Shown: piece after piece, positions 52,401 through 61,458 of the stretch
Layout of the letters: each line of letters begins with the position of its first letter
Position numbering within the stretch: the stretch's first letter is position 1
NCBI GenBank assembly: GCA_019186985.1
Contig: JABARQ010000031.1
Coordinates: 50,541-114,540, forward strand
DNA: 64,000 nucleotides
Reading direction: 5' to 3'
From: Prosthecobacter sp.
Lineage (GTDB): Bacteria > Verrucomicrobiota > Verrucomicrobiia > Verrucomicrobiales > Verrucomicrobiaceae
Made by a program: the position numbers and the translations under genes
Notes under the pieces: generated by a model
What the model saw: the letters and a program-made list of their open reading frames with translations, nothing else
Database searches by the model: none
What the model was told of the DNA's origin: nothing

Positions 52401-53059
52401 TCAGTTCGGAGGACCCTGACTTCGACGGCCTGACCAATCTCGAAGAATACAAGACCGGCACCCACCCGCTCATGCTCGACACGGATGGTGACAGTCTCTC
52501 AGATGATTTCGAACTCAGCACAACCGGCAAGGTGGCCACCAATCCTGTCAACTGGGACACAGACAACGACCTCATCCCCGACAACGAAGACAGCCAGCCC
52601 ACCCTGGCATCCAATGGTTTCGACAACAAGGACGGCATGGGTTATGCCGACGGCTGGGACTGGCTCATCCGAAACATCGGAGCCGGCACGGACAGCGATG
52701 GCGACGGCCTCAGCGACCTCTTTGAAACCACCTGGCTGGGCACTCCTGCAGATGTCGCAAACATCGCCGACGCTGATGGCGACGGCATCGATGACTGGTG
52801 GGAAGCCCTGCATTTTCACGGCCTCAGCCCGGCCTACGATCCCAACCGGACCAGCAGCTACCCCGATGGTGACAGCCTCACGGACTTCGAGGAATTCCTG
52901 CTCGGCCTGAACCCACGGGAAAACGACCTGCTGCGCGGTTCATCTACCACAGCACCCAGGATGGAGGAGATCGGCACGGACGATCAAGGCCGGGTGAAAT
53001 CCGTGGGCGACCAGACCTGGGGCTACGACGTGGAGGGCAGCCTCATTCAAAAAAACTGA
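49424..53059 (+). CDS. Secreted TSP3-repeat calcium-binding protein upstream of RHS
   Basis: 1211 residues with signal peptide KLLPLGTLALLLQVSALYA. The N-terminal ~350 residues are beta-rich and unassigned. Calcium-type thrombospondin-3/EF-like motifs appear near 390 (DPDQDGLSNLAEWIFG), 515-545 (DSDQDNLLELEEW, DTDDDGVNDGAEV), and from about 985 to the end (DPDFDGLTNLEEY, DTDGDSLSDDFEL, DTDNDLIPDNED, DSDGDGLSDLFE, DADGDGIDDWWE). A LamG-like section lies around 700-950. The last 30 residues (GRVKSVGDQTWGYDVEGS) read like an RHS YD unit. The RHS gene starts 33 bp later, so the two should be co-expressed and perhaps assemble at the cell surface. The pairing function is inference. Confidence 0.85.
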   Translation: MKKLLPLGTLALLLQVSALYAQSIKAVGDVHGYVQVAAQPGKQADLVPVFYPSAAARGVVKYVQPGQQQAWAEWSTSVELTRFAEGFFIWPLSGTLINVPLAYFSPQTPPASYYDFWSGIWAYKKQDGTYVSSKLTIATKLALVPFHSLSGLVNQFDSWEKDTTLGFGSKQASLLLDAQGGRQWKIGDATLPDALIDDAFGPYRIRRPTGATGSLCMVLSGAVPPDATTREVTIYSGPNLLFRADGIASQPLLLANGTLNIGVTSPTLQKAANLTENAIYGADKIRIYNRTTGLEETWFFKNAQASPRIAAGWYRLDHSIQASRVPDAEVSSTSLPAGASFWLDRKYLSPVITLKLPLPTNTATLSAPPVPVTSTDGDAMPDFWEKLHFPGMTVSTVTAAADPDQDGLSNLAEWIFGSHPARFDNPGQLEITPVSSQGRVTSVNLSFLAAAGRLFMIETRLADIKNWSPASTVFIGTGARTTVSFSIPDSEISSLSARLFRVAALGFVDSDQDNLLELEEWELGTRPNLADTDDDGVNDGAEVATKGRNPLDYWDNAAFAFTVTGDRQVAPPGGWCRDPLKIQVTRKISGISGNVPLPKNLKVDFLMTRGRAFFAASPESEPGPFLIGQQLQLSPDQKTGEALLFVRMASLTDNRLQNDLGSSPVQGLVSIRTGSDPHHWMLYHESFTLYPSEHLVPPAGLLTWLRSDRETELEAGRVIRWGKDSAAARKIIGFEAPLQSADAAGRRWLRFNGSEALLLDPLIPASSGYSLYLNARGSSNRTASAMPALQPYRQGATGQSYLISGALPAGSSGLPSPYTSTTYRSLGLSVGITSAGLFDASPDITTYSPPLTYSSTWSPGNPSDGLLLGMICPASSSPLLHINGILVATASWPFGSPSTAPHFLPRLIGGAVAGASRVGMFKGDLRDLLLFNRSLSPEEAEQVEDILMSEKAAWVAGGYKTLALNINRDPGSPVVDALPDWWERCFFGNRQPLSSEDPDFDGLTNLEEYKTGTHPLMLDTDGDSLSDDFELSTTGKVATNPVNWDTDNDLIPDNEDSQPTLASNGFDNKDGMGYADGWDWLIRNIGAGTDSDGDGLSDLFETTWLGTPADVANIADADGDGIDDWWEALHFHGLSPAYDPNRTSSYPDGDSLTDFEEFLLGLNPRENDLLRGSSTTAPRMEEIGTDDQGRVKSVGDQTWGYDVEGSLIQKN

Positions 53060-53092
53060 CCTTCATCCTGAACATTTCCAAACCCATCCAGC

Positions 53093-56000
53093 ATGTCCAT
53101 AAACCGTTTTCTCGCCCTTTTTCTGTCAGGCCTTGGTATCGCTGCCGCCCAGTCGGACTCCCCCGTCGTTGATGAATCCCCTGGCTGGGTCCGGCAGATC
53201 AGCCATCCGGTCACCGTAGAACAGCTCAAAAGCCGTCTTGCCTCAATCACGCAGGCCGGGGCTGTCTCCAGGAAGTTGAACGCCACGGCCCAGGCATCTC
53301 AGATCCAACTCTTGCTTCCCGACCGCGATTTCACACCGTTAAATGAGGCCGCAGCAGGGCTGGAGGGTGATCCTGCCGCACTCTTTGCGCTCGTCCACCG
53401 CACCTGCCGCCACTCCCCCGGCTTCGGTTTGAACAAGGGACCTCTGCGAACCTTTTATGACAGATCGGGCAATGACCTCGACCTCGCTGTGCTCCTGGCG
53501 GCCCTTCTCGATGACAGGCAGCGCTGCCCCACCGCCTCCAATGTCAAGATCAACCTCGGGACCATGACCCTGCCCCTGTCCAGGGCGTCCTCCTGGCTGC
53601 GTGTGCCCGAATCCCTGGTGTCCGAACAACTGACCAAGGCGCAAATCAGCCACTCCCTGCTGGAAAACGGCAGCATCAGCATCAGCCGATTCTGGGTCAC
53701 GGCCACGATTGGCGGCATCACTTACACCCTTGATCCTGCCCTGCGCTTTCACGAGCGCACACCCGGGCGCATGAGCTTGACCCAGCTTCGCTCCGCCAGC
53801 GGCTTTGATATCAACGCCCTCAAGTCCGCCGCCGCCACCTCCTACCTGGGCGGCAACGAAATCAGGTCCATGAACGTTGCCAGCGTGAAAAGCCACCTCG
53901 AGACCCTCCGCGAAAACCTTCTCGGCCATTCTGGCTTCATCAATCGCCTCCACGGCGCCGAATCCCTGCTGCCAGGCTGGCGTAGAATCCCGGAAGAAGA
54001 TCCCTTCGCCCCCCCGTCACTCCCGAATGTTCCTGCCGATGTCAGCCACTCCACCTGGATACTCAGCGATAGCAGCCTGGCCAGATGGTCCTGGCAATCC
54101 ACCCCTGACATATTCAAAACCCAGATGGAGCTTTCCCATCCCGAATGGGATGTCAATGGACGCGGCCTGATCCTCTCCACGGCAGACATCGCCGACCGCC
54201 AGTTGAGTTTGAAAACAAGACCCGCCTCCCCCGTTCCAGGAGGTCTTTGGATCGGAAGCAGTGACTTGTCCCCCGTCACCTCCGGCACAGTGAGTGCCAT
54301 CGGTCGCCAGTTCGGTGTCGTACAGCTGAGGGCCGGCTACCAGCCGGTCGGCGTTAACCACGAGTGCGCCATCATCAACTCGGGTTCCGATGACTTCACC
54401 ATTGTCAGCGTCACCCTGTCCGGCTCCGGCATGTTTACGCTTCCAGAGCAACCCCCACTCTTTTCCTGGGGCACCTTGCCTGCCAGTGGCACCCGGCGCA
54501 TCGAAGTCATTTACACTCCAACCACGGTCGCCCAGCACAGCGGCAAAGTGCTGATCACACTCAGAAACAAACGGACAAGCGCCAGTTCTTCACTGTCCTT
54601 CATGCTGAAAGGCATCGGTTACGACGCAGGCCTGACCGAGCTTTTTGTCGATGGCAGGGTGATAGCCCAGGGCAGAGTCGAGCAGGTCATCCCCGATCTC
54701 AGGCGCTCCAGCCTGCGCATGAAAATCACCGCCCCGACGGCCATCGGCTACCTGGCTGAAACCTCTCACACCTATCAGCTTCTCAGATCCGGCACCTATG
54801 TCATTCCCGTGGACTTCGGAGACACCGACAACGGCGGTTTCCTCACCGCCATCGGCCGACAGCTCACCCGGCTGAAAAAGCTGCCGGAGGGTGAGGAGAA
54901 GGAGGCGGCGATCCTCCGCACCACGCTACAGATGATGGGCGTCTCCTGGTTCCAGCAGACGGATCAGGCCGGCCAGTTCCTCTACAACATCCTCCAGGAC
55001 GGTCATGCCAGCGGTGATGTCACGGTGCATCGGACCGGAATCGTCGCCCAGGAGTTCGACACCCAGACCAAGGCTGCCAGCGGCTTCTATGTCGATGTGG
55101 CCAACCAGCTCGTCAGCTCCGCCCAGGTGACTCCCCAGACGAGTTTGTCCTTAACGGCTTCGGTTTTCCTGATGAGCGCCATGGAACACGGCGTGCTTGA
55201 GCAGATGCAGCCGGGAACCGAGGCCGCTTCAACCACCCGCATGATTGAAAAGGCCCTGCTTTCCACGGCCTCCAAGCCCACGATCCTGCTGGTAAACAGG
55301 CTGAACGCCTCCTTCTTCAGGTCAAAGCTGTCGAATTACGATTCCGCCACCCTTGACGACTGGATCAATGAACTCCAGGGACACGCCGGTTCCTGGCTGC
55401 TGCTGCCTTCCAATGGAAAAGTGGCCCTGACCACGACCAGCAAGGGCTGGAAAGGCTATGGTGCCGTCAGCAGACTGTATGGCCTGGGCCAGGGAGCCAG
55501 CCAAAGCGCCATGGCTATGCTTATTTCCGGCGGTTACAACGGGGGGTATTCAGGCACCCAGGCCCAGGTCACACCCGACACTAGCCACCAGTACGCCGCC
55601 ACACGTCAGCAGCTCAACCAGGCCACGCCGCCCCAGCCCTCCAGCTCCGAACCCATCAACCTCGTCACGGGTGAATATTATTATGACCGGACGGATGTCA
55701 CCATCGGCCAGGCCTTCCCTCTCGGCGCGGGCTTTGCACGCCACTACAGCAGTGCTCAGGCTGATGCACCTGGCGTCCTTGGCTACGGCTGGTCCCACAA
55801 CTGGGAAAGCGGCGTCGAACTGATGACAGACACCGGCCTCGCCTTCGGCTCACGTCATGCCATGGACTCCGCCACGGCCTATGTCGCCACCATGGTCCTC
55901 AGGGAACTCTGCGCCGAAGAAAGTGCCACCCACATGACTCTTGCTGCCCTGGTCGCCAACTGGTGCGTGGACGCCCTCCGTAACAATGTCGCCAAGGTCT

Positions 56001-59000
56001 ATGTCGGCAACAAAACGCTGTTCTTCTCCAACCACACCAATGGCAAGGGTGACCGTGGCAAGGCCTTCTACCCGCCCCCAGGCCTCACCGACCAGCTTCT
56101 CTGGAAGGGAGCCGCCACGGATAAGGAGCACTACAACTTTGATCTCGTCAGCCGTGACCGCTCCGTCACTGAGTTCCGGCTTACCGGCAGCGGTGCATCA
56201 GCCAGGTCCGCCCTTTCCCGTCTCGTCAATCCCGACGGGCTCGCCGTGACCCTGACTTACACGACTTCCAAGGGCAGCCGTGTTGTGGACTCCATCAAGG
56301 ACGCCAACGGCCGTGGCTTCAACCTCGATTACAACACTGACGGCCTCCTCACCAAGCTCACCACAGTCGGAGACACCACCGCTCGGACGGTAACCTTCCA
56401 GTATGACAACCCAAAGACCACGCAAAACCTCGTTCGGATCACCGATCCCGTCCAGCGCTTCACCACTCATCACTACGCCGACGCCGGCAACCATCTCATG
56501 ACCGAGCTGCGCGACGGCCTCACCCGCATCATCGCCACCAACGAGTACGATTCCCAGGGCCGGACCGTCCGCCAGCGTGCCTACGGCCACTCCAACAAGC
56601 TCTGGTCCTATTTCTTCAGCGACCTGCGCACCATTGAACAGGACCCGCTCGGCGGACGCACCACGTATTACTTCGATGACCAGAAGCGCACCATCGGCCG
56701 GCGCGATCAGTCAGGCAATCTCCGCAGGACGGTCTATGACTTCAACAACCTGCCCGTCCAGGTCACCGACGCAGAAAACAAGACGGTCACGACGAACTTC
56801 GACAACTTCCTGCGCCCCACCCGCGTCACTTACCCGGACAACACCTTCACCACCCAGGCCTACGACGATAATCACCGCCCCACGCATTCGATCTCACGCG
56901 GAGGCAAGGTCACCCTGTTGGAATATGATTCCGTGGCTTCCGCGGCCAATGTGCGCTTCCGGCCCAGCCGTGAAAAAGTGACCGATCCGGCCACCAACAT
57001 CACGCGCACCACTACCTACACCTACGGCACCACAGGAAAAGAGATCGGCCAGGTGACCTTGATCACCGACCCCGCCGGACGACACACCCGGATCTACTAT
57101 GACTCCCGAGGCGCTCCGATTGAGATGAGCCGCACAAGGGCGGTTTACAGTGAATACTACCAGAAGCTTGTACTCCACTCGCCCTCCATCAAAACCACTT
57201 ATGATGCCCGAGGCGACCTCGTCCAAACCATCAACGAACGCGGCGTCAAGACTCTCACCGCCTATAATGCCAACCGTCAGCCAGTCAGTGTCACTCAGGC
57301 GGCGGAGACCGAGCAGGCCTATACGGTGACCACGATCTACGATGGCGCCGGAGATGCCGTGCAATCCTACGACAGCATGCCACTGGCCTTCCGCTCCGGC
57401 CAGACCTACAGCGCCCAGGGCAAGCCTCTGCGGTCTTTCCGCATCACCCAGGACGGAGCTTTCGACAGCACCCTGCAGGGCAACACCTTCGCTTCCGAAC
57501 AGCTTTACGATCAGCGTGACTGGCCTGTCGGTTCCGCCTTCCTCGCACCTTCTCTCATCCCCTGGCAGCGCGTCTCCTCCTCCACCGTCCCCCAGCCTAA
57601 CGGACGCCCCTTCCAGTCCACCGATCCACTCGGACGAACCCTCACCTTCGCCTCCAGTCCCGAGCAGACCACTTCCTCCATCATGGATGCCGCAGGCTTC
57701 CGCGTCGTCACCTCCACCGATGTCGTCACCCGTCGCAAGTTCGTCAGTGATGCCTTCCCTGCCGCCCTCGGTTCCGACCCGCTCGCCCTCCCCGCCGGTG
57801 TGCTCAAAGTCGACCACCTGCTTCAGCCCGAGGGTGAACTCCAGTCACTCACCAACCGCCGCAGCCTCACCTACTCCATGATTTATGACGGTTTTGGCCA
57901 GCTCAAAACCCGCACCTCTCCCGGCGGCCGCAGCACGGGCTACACTTACACGGCGGATGGAAGCCTCCAAACCCTGACCCGCCCCGACAACAGCACCGTC
58001 AGCTACAACTATCTTGCCGGCAGCGGCCAGGTTCAAACCCAGACCGATTCCATGGGCCAGATCGAATACCGCTACGACGAAAACGGCAACATCACCTGGC
58101 TTCAGGACAAGACCTCCGGATCCACACTTGTCTCCACCTTTGATATCCTGGGCAGGCCGCAGTCTTTCACCGACACCCTCGGCCGCAAGACCTCCTACAC
58201 CTGGCTTCCAAACGGACTTTTACGAAGTATCCGCTATCACGCAGAGCGCCCCGTCATGTTTCCCGCCAGCGTCGGCGCCGTCATCGCCGGTGGTTCCGTC
58301 GTCTTCCTCCACGCCGAACTTGGTCATGGTTATATCACCCCTCCGCGTATTGTCATCAGCCCACCAGACACCCCAAAAGGCACCCAGGCCACTGCGGAAG
58401 CCGACATCAAAGACAGCTCCATCTATGCCCTGCGCATCACCAACCCTGGCTCAGGCTATCTCAAAACCCCGACAGTCACCGTTGAGCAGCCCCCGCCCAA
58501 CCTGCTTGTCACCTACGATTACAATGCCGACCGCAGCCTCGCCAAGATCACCGACTGGACCGGCCGTGTCACCACCTTCCGCTACTATCAGGACGGCAGG
58601 CTGCATTCCATCCAGCGCCCCAACGGCACCACCCGTACCTTTGCCTACACCGCCGCCGGTGAACTCGCCCTCGTCGCCGAGGCATCCCCTCACGTCCCCG
58701 CACGCCCGGTCATCCATCTCACCCGCTTCGCCTACAATCAGCGCGGTCAGGTCAGCCAGCGCAGCACCTTCCCCGGCGCTCCCGGCTCCGCCTCCCGCTC
58801 CGGTCCCATGACCGCCACCGCAGGCCCTGACAACCAGCTCCTCACCGTCAACGGCGCAGCTCAGACCTACGATTTGCGTGGCAACTTGCGCAAAGGTGTC
58901 CTACCCAGTGGCACGATGGGGGCCCTCGCTGAAACCTACACCTTCGACGCCCGCAACCGCCTCACCGCCATGGAGGGCGGTCACAGCTTCGCCTACGACG

Positions 59001-60178
59001 TCGGCAACAACCGCACCCGCCTCACGACCAACGGCAGCACCACCGACTTCTACCTCGCCCCTCTTGGCGGGCTCAGCCAGGTCCTCAGTGAAAAGACCAC
59101 GACCACTGGTTCCGACGCCGCCAGCTACGAACGGTTCTACATCTACACCCCGCAGGGTCAGCTTCTTTACCATCTCGATCCTGACACCGCCGGTCTCATC
59201 GGCCCCACGACCCGGTTCCAGGCCAGCCACTACCACTACGACCTGACCGGCAGCACCGTGGCCCAGAGTGGCGACGACGGCTTGGTCGAAGGCCGCGTGT
59301 CCTACACGCCCTACGGGGAGATCACGAGCCGCGATGCCGCCGTGGACACCCGGTTCCTGTTCTGCGGCGCCTACGGCGTGCAGACGGACAGCAGCGGCCT
59401 GGTTTACATGCGGGCGAGGTACTACCACCCCTACCTGTGCCGGTTCCTGAACGAAGACCCGATTGAGTTCGAAGGCGGCATGAACTGGTATGCCTACGTG
59501 AACGGCAACCCGCTCAACCTGGTGGATCCGACGGGGTTGGAATCCCAATGGGGCAGCGATTTCGGGGATTATTGGTCTAAGTTCCTACCAGGAGCCTTGA
59601 GCGGCCTGACGGGTTTTGCGCAAATGCTGTTAGAGACCCCGGCGAACATCGCCACAGCCGCCGGGAACACCTGGGAAATCGCGACAAGCGGGGTGGCTGC
59701 ACAAGCGACAGTCCAGGCTGCAGCCAGCACCGCGACATCAGCCGTTGAAAGCTACACGGCGTGGCAGCAAAGCGGTGGCTACATCGACGCAGGTGCCGCA
59801 GGGCATTTCGCCGGAGCCACCTGGTCAACGACGGTGGCAGCAGGCGTGGCAGGGAGAGTCGCTGGAGCAAGAACCGCAAATGCAACAGTTCGGGCTGAAA
59901 GTTCACTTTCAGGGCAGTTGCTACGACAAGACCTACTACGACAGGAGGCGTCATCTGCATTCACTGCAACTGGTGAACTCAGTCCAGGTGCAATCAGCGG
60001 CTCCAAGGTAATCATACCAGCTGGCCAGCTTGGTAATCCAAATATCCCAGCAGGCTTTAGCAAGATGAGCACACGGACATTCCAGAGCCCAGCGGGCGAC
60101 TTCCAAGTCCACTACTACCAGAACACTGGAACTGGGGCCATCGACTACAGCATCGACTACAAAATCAAATTCAACTGA
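53093..60178 (+). CDS. Giant secreted RHS-repeat polymorphic-toxin protein
   Basis: 2361 residues with signal peptide (FLALFLSGLGIAAAQ). About 95-240 is a transglutaminase-like region (DRSGNDLDLAVLLAALL, then TLDPALRFHER) without the catalytic Cys. About 410-510 is an ASPM/HYDIN-like Ig domain (NSGSDDFTIVSVTLSGSG). DUF6531 starts near 852 (EPINLVTGEYYYDRTDV). YD/RHS repeats run to about 2090, interrupted near 1720-1805 by a GxGY...PP module. The core ends RFLNEDPIEFEGGMNWYAY and NPLNLVDPTGLE (about residue 2149). The last 210 residues are the variable tip: an Ala-rich pre-toxin part and a ~60-residue terminal domain (FQSPAGDFQVHYYQN, IDYSIDYKIKFN). The RHS shell would encapsulate the toxic tip. 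The activity of the tip is unknown. Confidence 0.93.
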   Translation: MSINRFLALFLSGLGIAAAQSDSPVVDESPGWVRQISHPVTVEQLKSRLASITQAGAVSRKLNATAQASQIQLLLPDRDFTPLNEAAAGLEGDPAALFALVHRTCRHSPGFGLNKGPLRTFYDRSGNDLDLAVLLAALLDDRQRCPTASNVKINLGTMTLPLSRASSWLRVPESLVSEQLTKAQISHSLLENGSISISRFWVTATIGGITYTLDPALRFHERTPGRMSLTQLRSASGFDINALKSAAATSYLGGNEIRSMNVASVKSHLETLRENLLGHSGFINRLHGAESLLPGWRRIPEEDPFAPPSLPNVPADVSHSTWILSDSSLARWSWQSTPDIFKTQMELSHPEWDVNGRGLILSTADIADRQLSLKTRPASPVPGGLWIGSSDLSPVTSGTVSAIGRQFGVVQLRAGYQPVGVNHECAIINSGSDDFTIVSVTLSGSGMFTLPEQPPLFSWGTLPASGTRRIEVIYTPTTVAQHSGKVLITLRNKRTSASSSLSFMLKGIGYDAGLTELFVDGRVIAQGRVEQVIPDLRRSSLRMKITAPTAIGYLAETSHTYQLLRSGTYVIPVDFGDTDNGGFLTAIGRQLTRLKKLPEGEEKEAAILRTTLQMMGVSWFQQTDQAGQFLYNILQDGHASGDVTVHRTGIVAQEFDTQTKAASGFYVDVANQLVSSAQVTPQTSLSLTASVFLMSAMEHGVLEQMQPGTEAASTTRMIEKALLSTASKPTILLVNRLNASFFRSKLSNYDSATLDDWINELQGHAGSWLLLPSNGKVALTTTSKGWKGYGAVSRLYGLGQGASQSAMAMLISGGYNGGYSGTQAQVTPDTSHQYAATRQQLNQATPPQPSSSEPINLVTGEYYYDRTDVTIGQAFPLGAGFARHYSSAQADAPGVLGYGWSHNWESGVELMTDTGLAFGSRHAMDSATAYVATMVLRELCAEESATHMTLAALVANWCVDALRNNVAKVYVGNKTLFFSNHTNGKGDRGKAFYPPPGLTDQLLWKGAATDKEHYNFDLVSRDRSVTEFRLTGSGASARSALSRLVNPDGLAVTLTYTTSKGSRVVDSIKDANGRGFNLDYNTDGLLTKLTTVGDTTARTVTFQYDNPKTTQNLVRITDPVQRFTTHHYADAGNHLMTELRDGLTRIIATNEYDSQGRTVRQRAYGHSNKLWSYFFSDLRTIEQDPLGGRTTYYFDDQKRTIGRRDQSGNLRRTVYDFNNLPVQVTDAENKTVTTNFDNFLRPTRVTYPDNTFTTQAYDDNHRPTHSISRGGKVTLLEYDSVASAANVRFRPSREKVTDPATNITRTTTYTYGTTGKEIGQVTLITDPAGRHTRIYYDSRGAPIEMSRTRAVYSEYYQKLVLHSPSIKTTYDARGDLVQTINERGVKTLTAYNANRQPVSVTQAAETEQAYTVTTIYDGAGDAVQSYDSMPLAFRSGQTYSAQGKPLRSFRITQDGAFDSTLQGNTFASEQLYDQRDWPVGSAFLAPSLIPWQRVSSSTVPQPNGRPFQSTDPLGRTLTFASSPEQTTSSIMDAAGFRVVTSTDVVTRRKFVSDAFPAALGSDPLALPAGVLKVDHLLQPEGELQSLTNRRSLTYSMIYDGFGQLKTRTSPGGRSTGYTYTADGSLQTLTRPDNSTVSYNYLAGSGQVQTQTDSMGQIEYRYDENGNITWLQDKTSGSTLVSTFDILGRPQSFTDTLGRKTSYTWLPNGLLRSIRYHAERPVMFPASVGAVIAGGSVVFLHAELGHGYITPPRIVISPPDTPKGTQATAEADIKDSSIYALRITNPGSGYLKTPTVTVEQPPPNLLVTYDYNADRSLAKITDWTGRVTTFRYYQDGRLHSIQRPNGTTRTFAYTAAGELALVAEASPHVPARPVIHLTRFAYNQRGQVSQRSTFPGAPGSASRSGPMTATAGPDNQLLTVNGAAQTYDLRGNLRKGVLPSGTMGALAETYTFDARNRLTAMEGGHSFAYDVGNNRTRLTTNGSTTDFYLAPLGGLSQVLSEKTTTTGSDAASYERFYIYTPQGQLLYHLDPDTAGLIGPTTRFQASHYHYDLTGSTVAQSGDDGLVEGRVSYTPYGEITSRDAAVDTRFLFCGAYGVQTDSSGLVYMRARYYHPYLCRFLNEDPIEFEGGMNWYAYVNGNPLNLVDPTGLESQWGSDFGDYWSKFLPGALSGLTGFAQMLLETPANIATAAGNTWEIATSGVAAQATVQAAASTATSAVESYTAWQQSGGYIDAGAAGHFAGATWSTTVAAGVAGRVAGARTANATVRAESSLSGQLLRQDLLRQEASSAFTATGELSPGAISGSKVIIPAGQLGNPNIPAGFSKMSTRTFQSPAGDFQVHYYQNTGTGAIDYSIDYKIKFN
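58699..59541 (+). repeat. RHS core-end duplication, copy 1 (inside the giant RHS gene)
   Basis: 843 bp that recur almost unchanged at 60616-61458. In the translated part I count about ten amino-acid differences over roughly 245 residues. Both copies diverge right after the codons for PTGLE, where the variable tips begin. Confidence 0.93.
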
Positions 60179-60185
60179 GACACGC

Positions 60186-60521
60186 ATGACCACACAATTC
60201 AAAGGCTCAGACGGTGGAACTTGGCTGCGGCCGGGAAGCATTTATGCGGTGCAGTCAATATACATCAGCCATGACCAAAGCCTCCAGTATCGAATCCTTG
60301 GCAATGAACCCAACACGCCCGCACTCTTCTCTGCCTCGGATTTCGAAATCATTGACCCAACACTGCCACCTTCTTGGAGGATCTTCGATCTAGGTAACGG
60401 GAACTTCGTGATTGGTCCTTCGGCGTGGACCGCCAAAGGCTACTGGGAGCGGTATTTTGATGGTGATGAAGAAGCTCGCCAAGAATTTGAAACCTACTGC
60501 ACACGAATAGATCAGAGTTGA
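60186..60521 (+). CDS. Candidate immunity protein for RHS tip 1
   Basis: 111 residues beginning MTTQFKGSDGGTWLRPGSIY, starting 8 bp after the RHS stop on the same strand. Soluble and acidic, with YDP-like strands (DFEIIDPTLPPSWRIFDLG) and an aromatic C-terminal helix (GYWERYFDGDEEARQEFETY). No family recognised. It is called an immunity protein only because small genes placed directly after RHS tips normally neutralise the tip. The lower G+C than the RHS core fits a cassette acquired together with the tip. Confidence 0.55.
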   Translation: MTTQFKGSDGGTWLRPGSIYAVQSIYISHDQSLQYRILGNEPNTPALFSASDFEIIDPTLPPSWRIFDLGNGNFVIGPSAWTAKGYWERYFDGDEEARQEFETYCTRIDQS

Positions 60522-60615
60522 AATGCAATACATGATTACAGGTCTGCTAACGCTGTTCTGTTTGATGAGCAGCACAGCAATAGGGCGGCACAAAGGGTCT
60601 GTCCCTCTATAAGTA

Positions 60616-61458
60616 CGCACGCCCGGTCATCCGCCTCACACGCTTCGCCTACAATCAGCGCGGCCACGTCAGGCAGCGCAGCACTTTCCCCGGCGCTCCC
60701 GGCTCCGCTTCCCGCTCCGGCCCCATGACCGCCACCGCAGGCCCCGACAACCAGCTGCTCACCGTCAACGGCTCAGCTCAAACCTACGATTTGCGTGGCA
60801 ACTTGCGCAAAGGTGTCCTACCCAGTGGCTCGATGGGGGCCCTCGCTGAAACCTACACCTTCGACGCCCGCAACCGCCTCACCGCCATGGAAGGCGGCCA
60901 CAACTTCGCCTACGATGTCGGCAACAACCGCACCCGACTCACCACCAACGGCAGCTCCACCGACTTCTACCTCGCCCCCCTGGGCGGGCTCAGCCAGGTC
61001 CTCAGTGAAAAGACCTCGACCACAGGTTCCGAAGCCGCCAGCTACGAACGGTTCTACATCTACACCCCGCAGGGTCAGCTTCTTTACCATCTCGATCCTG
61101 ACACCGCCGGCCTCATCGGCTCGACGACCCGGTTCCAGGCCAGCCACTACCACTACGACCTGACCGGCAGCACCGTGGCCCTGAGTGGCGACGACGGCCT
61201 GGTCAAAGGCCGCGTGTCCTACACGCCCTACGGGGAGATCACGAGCCGCGATGCCGCCGTGGACACCCGGTTCCTGTTCTGCGGCGCCTACGGCGTGCAG
61301 ACGGACGGCAGCGGCCTGGTTTACATGCGGGCGAGGTACTACCATCCCTACCTGTGCCGGTTCTTGAACGAGGACCCGATTGAGTTCGAAGGCGGCATGA
61401 ACTGGTATGCCTATGTGAACGGCAACCCGCTCAACCTCGTGGATCCGACGGGGTTGGA
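60616..61458 (+). repeat. RHS core-end duplication, copy 2 (displaced)
   Basis: The second copy of the 843-bp core end. It starts abruptly inside an intergenic stretch at the equivalent of 58699, lacks the upstream RHS body, and runs in frame into a different tip. Confidence 0.93.

Noticed and set aside
55850..56131. Short open frames inside the RHS gene on either strand
   Set aside because: All lie inside the continuous 2361-residue frame and have no support.
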